From the NCBI GenBank assembly GCA_002715985.1, contig PBAO01000019.1:1-38218 (forward strand): a stretch of 38,218 bases of DNA, in the 5' to 3' direction. Of this stretch, positions 20,371-27,715 are shown piece by piece (within the stretch, counting starts at the first letter, position 1; every line of letters begins with the position of its first letter). A model generated the notes under the pieces. That model was not told where the DNA came from. It did not search any database and saw nothing but the letters and a program-made list of their open reading frames with translations. This DNA comes from Lysobacterales bacterium. Its GTDB lineage: Bacteria > Pseudomonadota > Gammaproteobacteria > Nevskiales > Salinisphaeraceae. The position numbers and the translations under genes were made by a program.

Positions 20371-20664
20371 CTAACCTCGTTTTTTTGCACGCTTACCCTG
20401 TTTTAACAGACGTCGACTAGATTCCCCGTCCCTGCCATAGCGATTGGGCCAGATTTGCTCCGGCTGTTCACCGATAGCCATCGCAATGATCTGCTCAGCG
20501 CGTGGCCAAGAGTGATACAGCGCCTTGGCCAATGATTCCGGTCTGAAGCCGTGCTGAACGGAAAGACGCCGCAACGACCAGCCCGACTTTTCAAGCGCGG
20601 CCTTGACGTCTGCCGGATGTCTGTCCTCTGCGGTAAAATACTCCGCTGGTGAGCGACTCTTCAT
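20371..20664 (-). CDS. Ner/Nlp-family phage-type DNA-binding protein
   Basis: The 97-aa product carries the Ner signature HPADVKAALEKSGWSLRRLS, followed by QHGFRPESLAKALYHSWPRAEQ and EQIWPNRYGRDG. In phage Mu, Ner is the early negative regulator that faces the c repressor gene; in E. coli the relative is SfsB/Nlp. Here it is divergent from a CI-like repressor gene, which is the Mu-like switch arrangement. The C-terminus is very basic (RRLLKQGKRAKKRG). No clear Shine-Dalgarno is visible before ATG 20664. Transposase genes that follow ner in Mu-like phages are missing. Confidence 0.85.
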   Translation of the reverse strand: MKSRSPAEYFTAEDRHPADVKAALEKSGWSLRRLSVQHGFRPESLAKALYHSWPRAEQIIAMAIGEQPEQIWPNRYGRDGESSRRLLKQGKRAKKRG

Positions 20665-20766
20665 GTAGAAACAGTAATGTTGGTGCGCATACAGAGTACC
20701 AAAAAAGGTGTCTTGCGCAAGGCCGCGACAGATTATTCGCTGCAGCAGTAATTGGAATGACTATAT
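20665..20766. promoter_or_regulatory. Divergent switch region between Ner-like and CI-like genes
   Basis: The 102-bp spacer must contain both promoters and operators of the phage-type pair. The perfect palindrome CTTGCGCAAG (20712-20721) is the clearest operator candidate, with a related half-site TGCGCA at 20684-20689. GATTAT at 20731-20736 could be the -10 of the repressor gene, followed by GGA about 10 nt before its ATG. Local AT content is higher than in the flanking host genes. Confidence 0.45.
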
Positions 20767-21444
20767 ATGCAAGACGACAGCGACCAAGAGCTGCCCAAAC
20801 GCTTCAAGGCACTAAGAAAAGTGCTCGGACAAACACAGAAAGAAATCGGGGAGTCGATAGGCGGCGGGCTGCGAACCTGGCAGAACTACGAAACAGGCCG
20901 CAGCTCACCCAGCTGGCGCGTGTTGCACACGCTTATTGGAATGGGCGTTAACGTGAACTGGCTGCTCACGGGCACCGGTGAAATGTTTGCTCGTGGCACC
21001 ACGCCGCACGCAGGGCATGAAGTGTCGGAGTCACCCGCGGTCTACGGTTTGACGGCCCCGGACCGGCACGCGCTACCGATGATCAACCCGTCTGACGACA
21101 TGGAAGCGCCGCCGTTGGCGTTCGAGCTCAGTTTTCTCGAACAGCTCGCTACACGGGTCGATGCACTGCGGCTCTATCGGGTGTCCAAGAACACCGGTTC
21201 GATTTATATCGAGGACGGTCGCCTTGTCGTAGTGGACACGACACGCACCTGCCTCGAGGCCGGTGGTTACTATTTATTAGAACTCGGCCACGGTTTCAGC
21301 CTCATGCTGGTCCAGCGTGATCACCGCGGCAACGTCTATCTGCACTCCGGCAACGAGCACTATCGAGAGATCGAGGTGCCGGCAAACGAGGTATCGTCGC
21401 TCGATATCATCGGGCGCGCAGTCTGGGCCGACCGCCTGCTGTGA
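20767..21444 (+). CDS. CI-like phage repressor (HTH plus S24-type C-terminal domain)
   Basis: The 225-aa protein has an N-terminal HTH (LGQTQKEIGESIGGGLRTWQ, NYETGRSSPSWRVL, about residues 15-65) with the VNVNWLLTGTGEMF tail typical of phage repressors. The C-terminal half resembles LexA/CI: VSKNTGSIYIEDGRLVVVD, then GGYYLLELGHGFSLMLVQR. In cleavable relatives the first motif reads GDSMxPT and the second contains the catalytic Lys. Here the positions align with Thr/Gly and Met, so self-cleavage looks unlikely. It faces the Ner-like gene across 102 bp. It may be a domesticated regulator, since no other phage genes are near. Confidence 0.85.
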   Translation: MQDDSDQELPKRFKALRKVLGQTQKEIGESIGGGLRTWQNYETGRSSPSWRVLHTLIGMGVNVNWLLTGTGEMFARGTTPHAGHEVSESPAVYGLTAPDRHALPMINPSDDMEAPPLAFELSFLEQLATRVDALRLYRVSKNTGSIYIEDGRLVVVDTTRTCLEAGGYYLLELGHGFSLMLVQRDHRGNVYLHSGNEHYREIEVPANEVSSLDIIGRAVWADRLL

Positions 21445-21500
21445 GCATGATGATCGAGCGCACACCGCACGGGCAACCGCATTAGTTATCGCGAGCCATG

Positions 21501-21911
21501 TCAGGTCAGACGTCCGCTGATCTCATCACTACCGCAGGCCGGCGCGGCCAGATCCTCGGACTGCTCGACAATGTGATTATTCGCATCGACATGCACCACG
21601 TTGGCACCGTGGGTCTGTCGCTCGTCTTCGGATACGACGACGAAGCTCATTATGATCACGAGATCGCCGGGATCGATCAGATGGGCTGCCGCCCCATTGA
21701 TGCCGATGACGCCGCTGCCGCGCTGGCCTTCAATGACGTAAGTTTCCAGGCGCGCGCCGTTGGTCACGTCGACGATGAGCACTTTTTCACCCTCAACGAA
21801 GTCCGCGCGATCCATGAGATGCCGGTCGATGGTGATAGAGCCGACATAGTGCAGATCGGCCTGCGTGACGGTTGCGCGGTGGATCTTACCGTTAACGACA
21901 GTGCGAAGCAT
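21501..21911 (-). CDS. panD: Aspartate 1-decarboxylase (pyruvoyl-dependent)
   Basis: PanD makes beta-alanine from aspartate for pantothenate and CoA. The proenzyme cleaves itself between Gly24 and Ser25 (HYVGSITID) to create the pyruvoyl group. The 136-aa product also shows [20 protein letters not shown], then [14 protein letters not shown] and [10 protein letters not shown], the expected core. The last ~15 residues are a variable tail. ATG 21911 fits the family. It stands alone on the minus strand, without panB/panC; the neighbours do not belong to the pathway. Confidence 0.96.
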   Translation of the reverse strand: MLRTVVNGKIHRATVTQADLHYVGSITIDRHLMDRADFVEGEKVLIVDVTNGARLETYVIEGQRGSGVIGINGAAAHLIDPGDLVIIMSFVVVSEDERQTHGANVVHVDANNHIVEQSEDLAAPACGSDEISGRLT

Positions 21912-21954
21912 GAGTGCAGGTCTCGGAGTCGGGCGGTGAACGAATCGGGCCGTT

Positions 21955-21960
21955 ATTCTA
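21955..21960 (-). promoter_or_regulatory. Candidate -10 box for panD
   Basis: TAGAAT on the minus strand lies 44 bp upstream of the panD ATG. No good -35 hexamer is visible at the expected distance. Confidence 0.35.
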
Positions 21961-22023
21961 ACGATTACATTCGCCTGGGTCGTGATTGATGCGGCATCGC
22001 CTGTTCAACCGGGCCAAGCACCG

Positions 22024-22048
22024 GCCTGGTCAAAACATGACCAAGCCA
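22024..22048. promoter_or_regulatory. Imperfect palindrome upstream of panD
   Basis: TGGTCA (22027-22032) and TGACCA (22038-22043) face each other across AAACA and are extended by GGC/GCC beyond one mismatch. It could be a regulator site or a transcript hairpin after the SDR gene. No T-run follows on either side. Confidence 0.3.
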
Positions 22049-22093
22049 GACAGAGCCTTTGACCGCGGCGTCGCCAGCGACCTGTTCACGCGG

Positions 22094-22116
22094 TTATCCA
22101 CAGAATCTGTGGTTAG
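22094..22116. promoter_or_regulatory. Pair of convergent DnaA-box-like sequences
   Basis: TTATCCACA (22094-22102) is a perfect consensus DnaA box. TGTGGTTAG (22108-22116) reads CTAACCACA on the other strand, a two-mismatch box in opposite orientation. Together they form CCACAG-AAT-CTGTGG. The pair directly abuts the truncated MITE copy. No AT-rich unwinding region or further boxes are visible nearby. Confidence 0.35.
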
Positions 22117-22208
22117 AGCGGGTCGTCATAAGATATGACGTCGCATTACCCGCGCCGGGCGTGTCAGGCAAGGCGCGGACCGATAAGCGTGGCGTAACAG
22201 GTCACGGT
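22117..22208. mobile_element. Truncated, diverged second copy of the MITE-like element
   Basis: GTCGTCATAAGATATGACGT is identical to the right-end sequence (reverse complement) of the element at 6014-6284. Similarity continues through CGCGCCGGGCGTGTCAGGCA and AGCGTGGC with substitutions, then fades after about 90 bp. The outer terminal bases are altered (GCGGGTCG instead of GGGCGTGTCG) and there is no second inverted repeat, so this is a dead fragment. Confidence 0.75.
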
Positions 22209-22309
22209 TCGCCAGCGGCAAGGCATCCATCTTCTACGAGCGGCCCACCTCTCTGAGACAAGCGCCCTGAAGTTAGGGACACGTCGGCTACACAGTGTTC
22301 TAGCACCGA

Positions 22310-23041
22310 TCAGCTCATGACCTTGCCGCCATTGACGTTGAATGTCTGCCCGGTGATGTAGCCATTGCTGGCTAGATGAACTGCCAGCGAAGCGACTTCG
22401 TCGACACGGCCGAATCGGCCGATGGGGATCAGGTCCGGCGTGATGTTGGGGTTGTCGTTGATCATGTCGGTTTCGATCAGCGCCGGGGCGATGGCGTTGG
22501 AGGTAATGCCCGTGCCGGCCAGCAGGTCGGCATAGCTGCGCATCAGGCCCAGTTGACCGGCCTTGCTGGCGGCATAGTGCGGGCCGATGACGCCCCCGAT
22601 CTGGGCCGCGACTGACGACATCATCACGAGCCGGCCCCAGCCACGACGTCGCATGCCGGGGATGACCCGCTGCGCGATCATGAATGAGGAGGTGAGGTTG
22701 GTCTGCAACGTGGTTTGCCAGGCTTCCAGCGTCAGGTCGTCGATGCCGTGAACCGGGTTGATGCCGGCGTTGTTGATCAGGATATCCACCCCGCCCAGCT
22801 CGGCCTCGGCCGTTCCGACCAGCGTTTCGGCGGCGGCATGGGCCGATACATCGGCCGGAATGAGTACGGCCCGGCGACCGGTTTCACGTATCCGTGCGGC
22901 GACCTCTTCGGCGGCCTTGCGGGAGTTGTTGTAGCCGATGGCAACATTACATCCGGCTCGGGCAAGTGCCTCGGCCGTTGCCGCGCCGATGCCACGCGAC
23001 GCGCCGGTAACCAAGGCAACACGATCTTTCAGATCATCCAT
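22310..23041 (-). CDS. SDR-family NAD(P)-dependent oxidoreductase (FabG-like)
   Basis: The 243-aa product is a classical short-chain dehydrogenase: cofactor motif TGASRGIG (12-19), NNAG (90-93), the Ser near 142, and catalytic YAASK (Tyr156/Lys160), with the C-terminal GQTFNVNGGKVMS. Sequence style is close to 3-oxoacyl-ACP or acetoacetyl-CoA reductases, but the substrate of single SDR genes cannot be assigned from sequence. GGAA lies 7 nt before ATG 23041. It is a single gene, with panD 398 bp downstream and the universal stress protein gene 344 bp upstream. Confidence 0.87.
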   Translation of the reverse strand: MDDLKDRVALVTGASRGIGAATAEALARAGCNVAIGYNNSRKAAEEVAARIRETGRRAVLIPADVSAHAAAETLVGTAEAELGGVDILINNAGINPVHGIDDLTLEAWQTTLQTNLTSSFMIAQRVIPGMRRRGWGRLVMMSSVAAQIGGVIGPHYAASKAGQLGLMRSYADLLAGTGITSNAIAPALIETDMINDNPNITPDLIPIGRFGRVDEVASLAVHLASNGYITGQTFNVNGGKVMS

Positions 23042-23385
23042 GACAAGTTCCGCCTTCGATTGAATGCCTGAAATAGTAGCGTTTTCACCTGCTGTTTTGC
23101 TGAACCCGCCTACCAGGTTTGCGTACCGGACTCACCGGCGTAGGGCTGGCGGTTTCACACAGCCGAACAGCCGATGATGTATCGGCTATGATGCGTTCAC
23201 CGTCCGTGACACGTACAGAATGCGATGCAGGCCACAGCTCAGGCGGGCGCAGACAATCCCGGACCGATTCCCCGCCGGACCCCGGCACCCTTGCAAACAC
23301 CGGGCGATGATCGCCGCGATGGGCTTGGGCTACACAGACCTCCCCGGCCGCATGCATCGTCGTCTTTCTCGTCAGCCGGGCCTGG
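23042..23385. other. Gene-free spacer upstream of the SDR gene
   Basis: This spacer has no convincing reading frame, RNA gene, repeat or terminator. It must hold the SDR promoter; no clear -35/-10 pair could be identified. Short frames here on both strands lack ribosome-binding sites and protein-like composition. Confidence 0.4.
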
Positions 23386-24261
23386 TTAACGCGTAATCAG
23401 CACCGGCACTTCGGCACGCCGAATCATGTCGGTGGTTGTGCTGCCGACCAGCAGGTGCCGGATACGTGTGTGGCCATAGGCCCCCATGACCATCAGATCG
23501 CAGTCTTGTTCTTTTTGATACGCATGCAACGCCGGTTCGACATCGCCCGATAACACCGCGGTGTGTACCTCGGCAGCCCCGGCCCTGCGCAGGCTCTCGG
23601 CCGCGGCCTCCAGGTCGGCGCGTTGTTGTGCGTCGTCATCGCCCACCGTGACCAGATGTGCTTCGATGCCGGCCAGCAGCGGTGTGGCCACCGCCCGCTG
23701 GATCAGGTTGCGCGCGGTGGCGCTGCCGTCGTAGGCAATCAATACGCGCTCGGGCGGGGTGAACGTCTGGGATGTAATCAACACTGGACAGGCCACGCCT
23801 CGGATCACGCGCTCAAGATTGGAGCCCAGATGATTGTCGTCGCCGGCCGAGTCGCCGCGCTTGCCAATGACCAGCAGGCGGACATGGTCTTCGATATGTT
23901 GTAGCGCATCGACGAGTTCGCCGGTGCGCTGGATCGGCCTGCTTTCAGTCACGCCGCCCGCCTGAGCGCGCTGGCGAGCCGCGTCCAGCAAGTCGGCACC
24001 GCGCTCGCGGGCCAGCCGGGCCCGCTGACCATCCAACTCGGCCAGGTCATCGAGCAGGTGCTCGCGGGAGCCCAGACCGATCTGACCCGAATAATCCGTA
24101 GCCGCGGCATGCTTGCGCCGGCTGATGACATGCACGAAGGTCAGCGCGCTCGACAACTTGGCTGCCGCCCAGACCGCCGCATCGCAGGCGGCGGCGGCAT
24201 AGGCCGAGCCGTCGATGCAGGCCGCGACGTGGCGTGTCGTGTCTTGGGTGTCCTGGTTCAT
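23386..24261 (-). CDS. Tandem-domain universal stress protein (UspA family)
   Basis: The 291-aa protein contains two Usp domains. The first (about 10-150) ends with GKRGDSAGDDNHLGSNLERV and CPVLIT. The second (about 155-291) has VLIAYDGSATARN, MGAYGHTRIRHLLVGSTT and VPVLITR. Both contain the Gly-rich ATP-binding signature, though the first is less regular. Such tandem proteins act in stress survival, and they often accompany membrane transporters. Start ATG 24261 is preceded by GAGGGG at 8-nt spacing; it begins 3 nt downstream of the SulP stop codon, so the two are co-transcribed. Confidence 0.92.
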   Translation of the reverse strand: MNQDTQDTTRHVAACIDGSAYAAAACDAAVWAAAKLSSALTFVHVISRRKHAAATDYSGQIGLGSREHLLDDLAELDGQRARLARERGADLLDAARQRAQAGGVTESRPIQRTGELVDALQHIEDHVRLLVIGKRGDSAGDDNHLGSNLERVIRGVACPVLITSQTFTPPERVLIAYDGSATARNLIQRAVATPLLAGIEAHLVTVGDDDAQQRADLEAAAESLRRAGAAEVHTAVLSGDVEPALHAYQKEQDCDLMVMGAYGHTRIRHLLVGSTTTDMIRRAEVPVLITR

Positions 24262-24263
24262 CT

Positions 24264-25751
24264 TCAATGCCCCTCGAGCAGTTTCTCGGCGTCCGGCTTG
24301 TCGTGTACGGCCACCTTGTCCACCAGCGTGCGACTGGCCTCGTTCAAGCCGACGACATCGACTTCGGTGCCGTCGCGCCGCAAGCGCATGACCACGCGAT
24401 CCAATGCCTCGACCGCTGAAATATCCCAGAAGTGGGCACGATGCACATCAATGGTCACCGCCGGCAAGGCCTCGTGGAAATCGAAGTGATGGCGGAACGT
24501 CGTAGCCGATGCGAAGAAGACCTGGCCGGTCACCTCATACACGCGTCGGCGGTCGCCCTCGACAAGATGCGAGGTGATATACAACAGCCGCCCGACCTTG
24601 TTGGCAAAGAACAGCGCTGAAAGCAGCACGCCCACGAACACCCCGATGGCCAGGTTATGGGTAGCCAGCACAATACCCACTACGCTGACCATGACGATGT
24701 TCGTGGATAACGGATGCTTGGGCATGTCGCGAATCGATGTCCAAGAGAACGTGCCGATCGAGACCATGATCATCACCGCCACCAGTGCAGCCATCGGAAT
24801 CTGGCCCACCCAGTCCGACAAGAACACCACCATCACCAGCAGGACCACGCCCGCAGCGAGCGAGGACAGACGCGTGCGCCCACCGGATTTCACGTTGATC
24901 ACGCTCTGGCCGATCATGCCGCAGCCAGCCATGCCGCCGAGGAAGCCGGTACAGATATTGGAGATGCCCTGACCGCGACATTCCTGGTTCTTGTTACTGC
25001 CGGTATCGGTCAGATCGTCGACGATGGTGGCTGTCATCATCGACTCCATCAGGCCCACCACGGCAAGCGTCAAGGCGTACGGGAAGATGATCGACAGCGT
25101 TTCCCAATTCAGCGGGACATCGGGCCAGAGCAGTACCGGCAGGCTGTCGGGCAGATCGCCCATGTCGCCCACGGTGTTGATATCAAAACTGCCCGACATA
25201 TAGATGCCCGTCATAACGACGATAGCCACCAGTGGCGACGGCACGATACGTCCGATCACTGGCAGATACGGCAACAGATAGATGATCGCCAGCGAGGCCG
25301 CAGTCATGGCATAGACCACCCAGGTGACGTTCGTCAGCTCCGGAAGCTGGGCCATGAAGATCAGAATGGCCAGCGCGTTGACGAACCCGGTGACCACCGA
25401 GCGCGAGACAAACCGCATATAGTTGGCCAGGCGCAAACTGCCGGCGATGATCTGGAGGATGCCGGTGAGCACGGTGGTTGCAAACAGATACTCGAGACCG
25501 TGCTCGGCCACCAGAGTCACCATCACCAGCGCCATGGCCCCGGTGGCCGCGGAGATCATGGCCGGACGCCCGCCCACGAAAGCGTTGACGACACAGATCG
25601 CGAACGAGGCATAGAGCCCTACCTTGGGATCCACGCCGGCAATGATCGAAAACGCCACCGCCTCGGGAATCAGGGCCAGGGCCACGACAGTGCCGGACAA
25701 CACGTCGGCGCGCACGTTGGAGAACCAGTGTTCTCGAATCAATTGGAGCAT
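24264..25751 (-). CDS. SulP/SLC26-family anion transporter with STAS domain
   Basis: The 495-aa inner-membrane protein begins NVRADVLSGTVVALALIPEA, the hallmark of SulP transporters. It has about 11-14 membrane segments including GFLGGMAGCGMIGQSVINVKSGGRTRLSSL, and a C-terminal STAS domain (ALPAVTIDVHRAHFWDISAVEALDRVV). Substrates in the family include sulfate, bicarbonate and dicarboxylates; pairing with a Usp gene does not settle which. ATG 25751 (MLQLIREHW) is preferred since GGAAAAA lies 7 nt upstream and relatives start here. In-frame ATGs at 25778 and 25805 fall in or beside a perfect hairpin. Confidence 0.9.
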   Translation of the reverse strand: MLQLIREHWFSNVRADVLSGTVVALALIPEAVAFSIIAGVDPKVGLYASFAICVVNAFVGGRPAMISAATGAMALVMVTLVAEHGLEYLFATTVLTGILQIIAGSLRLANYMRFVSRSVVTGFVNALAILIFMAQLPELTNVTWVVYAMTAASLAIIYLLPYLPVIGRIVPSPLVAIVVMTGIYMSGSFDINTVGDMGDLPDSLPVLLWPDVPLNWETLSIIFPYALTLAVVGLMESMMTATIVDDLTDTGSNKNQECRGQGISNICTGFLGGMAGCGMIGQSVINVKSGGRTRLSSLAAGVVLLVMVVFLSDWVGQIPMAALVAVMIMVSIGTFSWTSIRDMPKHPLSTNIVMVSVVGIVLATHNLAIGVFVGVLLSALFFANKVGRLLYITSHLVEGDRRRVYEVTGQVFFASATTFRHHFDFHEALPAVTIDVHRAHFWDISAVEALDRVVMRLRRDGTEVDVVGLNEASRTLVDKVAVHDKPDAEKLLEGH

Positions 25752-25777
25752 GCTTTTTTCCAACACAAATAGCCCCA

Positions 25778-25826
25778 TGGCCTTGCGCGCGTGCTGCTTG
25801 TTCATCACAGCACGCGCGCAAGGCCA
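25778..25826 (-). promoter_or_regulatory. Perfect 19-bp stem-loop in the SulP leader
   Basis: TGGCCTTGCGCGCGTGCTG (25778-25796) is the exact reverse complement of 25808-25826, with an 11-nt loop. On the minus-strand transcript the loop carries ATGAAC, an in-frame upstream ATG. TATATAT (25833-25839) lies just upstream and could be the -10 box, which would place the hairpin at the very 5' end of the mRNA. No T-run follows, so it is not a standard terminator. It could stabilise the mRNA or control translation starts. Confidence 0.7.
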
Positions 25827-25839
25827 CGGAGCATATATA

Positions 25840-26110
25840 CAAAATCAGAGGTGCGTTCGTGGCTTCACGTTCGCGCGGCAAATGTTAGCAGATGGCGTGA
25901 AATCGGTCACCTGCACCGAGCGTGTTGATGGTCGTGCGAGCGTGACGTCGACGCCGGGGACCGGACGAGCAACGAGCCGCCGGCCGTGGCCTGCCACGAC
26001 CGGGATCGGCAACGCCGTACGGTAGACTTGCGGGGCCAACCCGTTGGGCCGGGTGCTGTCTCGTGTCCATACAGCGCGTGGCGCGGACGCATACGAAACG
26101 CCCGCAGCCT
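25840..26110. other. Gene-free spacer between sulP and the DksA-like gene
   Basis: No credible gene is seen. Short frames on both strands overlap each other without ribosome-binding sites. The right part is GC-rich with small inverted repeats (GGCCAACCCGTTGGGCC at 26034-26050), which may end the DksA-like transcript. The left part carries the sulP promoter. Confidence 0.45.
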
Positions 26111-26377
26111 CTAGCGCAGCAGACTGTCCTTGCTGGCGCGACGATTCATGCCATGGCCGCGTTCGTTGGCGTCAATTTCAGCCTGGCAGGACACACAGAA
26201 ACGCACGCCGGGAATCAGCTCGCGTCGGCGTTCCGGAATTGGTTCGTCGCATTCCGCACAGTACGACAGGCTCGGTCCGGCTTGCCTGAGCTGCGCACGC
26301 GCATCGGCGACGGCGTCGCTCACCGTCGTGTCGATCTGCTCCTGAACAGCGCCTTCCTGGGCCCAACCGCTAGCCAT
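26111..26377 (-). CDS. DksA/TraR-family C4 zinc-finger protein
   Basis: The 88-aa protein has an N-terminal helix (residues 10-32) and the C4 finger CAEC...CVSC (Cys40, Cys43, Cys61, Cys64) with PIPERRRELIPGVRFCVSCQ, the hallmark of the short DksA/TraR/YbiI group. DksA itself enters the RNA polymerase secondary channel; the short members lack its long coiled coil and their role is mostly unknown. AAAAGGAT stands 8 nt before ATG 26377. It is divergent from the unknown gene at 26489. Confidence 0.9.
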   Translation of the reverse strand: MASGWAQEGAVQEQIDTTVSDAVADARAQLRQAGPSLSYCAECDEPIPERRRELIPGVRFCVSCQAEIDANERGHGMNRRASKDSLLR

Positions 26378-26432
26378 TTCGCTATCCTTTTAAAAGCTTC
26401 TGCCCATCGACGGTGTCGAGGTCCTGACCGGC

Positions 26433-26459
26433 TTGCAAGTGGCCCGGCATCGGTATACT
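26433..26459 (+). promoter_or_regulatory. Candidate promoter of the 407-aa gene / mscS unit
   Basis: TTGCAA (26433-26438) and TATACT (26454-26459) are separated by 15 bp, slightly short for sigma-70. Transcription would begin about 22 nt before ATG 26489. Confidence 0.4.
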
Positions 26460-26488
26460 CGGTGGCCCAATTCGATAAAAAGCCGCGC

Positions 26489-27712
26489 ATGGCTTCTTCG
26501 CAGTCAGACGATCCGATTGACGATGACGCATTGGCAGCGTTCATCGCGCTGGCCGATTATGAGGTGCCGTCGATGCCAACGCGCGATGCGTTCAGCACGT
26601 GGTGGACGCGCCTGCGTGAGATGATCCGACGCAAGCCCGCCGAGCCGATGATTGCCAACGATCGGCTGCGTCGTTCGACCCTCGAACGCCTGGATGAGAT
26701 CGCCTCGCCGCCGGCCTGTGGGCCGTTGGTCGCTGAGCTCGAGGCTACGCTGGCCGACTGGCCGGCCGACCCGAATCGCGATCTGTCGCATCAATTGATC
26801 GTCCTGCCGCCGGGGGATCGTAACCACGTCATCACGGCGTGGGCACGCGCAGGCGGGCATGAAGTGCTGGCCCCACCGGCCCGCGACGACATCATCGGCG
26901 CCAACGCGCACGATCTGCCCCTCATCGAGGAAAGCGATCGGCTGCTGGTGGTAGCGGCGCTCGAAGACTGGTTTGTACGGGATCTGCATGGCCTGGCCCT
27001 GGTGCGCGCCCTTCTCGATCGGCTTGATCGCTTGAAACGCCCGGCAGTCGTGGGCTGTAACAGCTGGGCCTGGCAGTATCTCGTGCGCGCCGTGCAGGCG
27101 GATGCGATTCTGCCCACCCCGATTATCTTCAAGGCCTTCGATGCCACACGGCTGAAACATTGGCTGGGCCAGATCGCCGAGCACGATGGGCCTGGAACCG
27201 TGGCATTTCGTGATGCCGAAAGTGGCGATGACATCATGGCCGACGACGACAACGGCAAGCCACACGACGTGCTGGAAAACCTGGCCGCACACAGCCGCGG
27301 TATTCCATGGGTCGCCTGGCGTTTGTGGCGGCGCAGCCTGCGACGCCGCGCCGAGACCGAGCAGGACAATGACGGAACCAGCGGCGCCGCCAATGACGAC
27401 ACCGGCGACCGTCAACGCGCCAGTGCCGATCAGACGCTCTGGGTGATTGCGCTGGAGGAGTTCCTGCTGCCCGATACCGATAATGCACCCACCCTGCTTT
27501 TACTACAGGCGCTGCTCATCCACGGCCGGCTGCCACAGAACCTGCTGGCACGTACAGTGCCCGAGCCACACGCCCAACGCCTGTTGCCGGCCTTGATAAG
27601 TGCCGGAATCGTGGAGGCTGACGATGACCGCGTACTGACCTGTGCGCCGGCAGCCTATCCCTCGATTCGCGCCGCGCTCAGCGCGGCCGGTTTTCCCATC
27701 GCCTCGGTATGA
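26489..27712 (+). CDS. Unknown soluble protein (407 aa) coupled to MscS
   Basis: I do not recognise this family. The protein is soluble, with no signal peptide or membrane segment. It is acidic at the N-terminus, with a central alpha/beta region: SHQLIVLPPGDRNHVITAWA, LPLIEESDRLLVVAALEDWF, and KRPAVVGCNSWAWQYLVRAV. A low-complexity Asp-rich insert follows around residues 295-315, then a C-terminal helical part that looks like a winged helix. GCNSWAW is the most distinctive motif. The start is ATG 26489, since the longer open frame would cover the DksA-like gene. It stops 3 nt before the mscS ATG, so the pair is one unit. Confidence 0.75.
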   Translation: MASSQSDDPIDDDALAAFIALADYEVPSMPTRDAFSTWWTRLREMIRRKPAEPMIANDRLRRSTLERLDEIASPPACGPLVAELEATLADWPADPNRDLSHQLIVLPPGDRNHVITAWARAGGHEVLAPPARDDIIGANAHDLPLIEESDRLLVVAALEDWFVRDLHGLALVRALLDRLDRLKRPAVVGCNSWAWQYLVRAVQADAILPTPIIFKAFDATRLKHWLGQIAEHDGPGTVAFRDAESGDDIMADDDNGKPHDVLENLAAHSRGIPWVAWRLWRRSLRRRAETEQDNDGTSGAANDDTGDRQRASADQTLWVIALEEFLLPDTDNAPTLLLLQALLIHGRLPQNLLARTVPEPHAQRLLPALISAGIVEADDDRVLTCAPAAYPSIRAALSAAGFPIASV

Positions 27713-27715
27713 CCC

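Noticed and set aside
22081-22140. Chromosomal origin at the DnaA-box pair
   Set aside because: Only two boxes, no AT-rich unwinding region, and no dnaA/dnaN/gidA neighbours.
22059-22256. Short open frame over the MITE fragment
   Set aside because: It follows the element sequence and lacks a ribosome-binding site and protein-like composition.
23085-23357. 90-codon frame upstream of the SDR gene
   Set aside because: No ribosome-binding site, Arg/Pro-rich shadow composition, overlaps other chance frames.
26063-26488. N-terminal extension of the 407-aa protein
   Set aside because: It would overlap the well-supported DksA-like gene on the other strand and precede the promoter candidate at 26433-26459.
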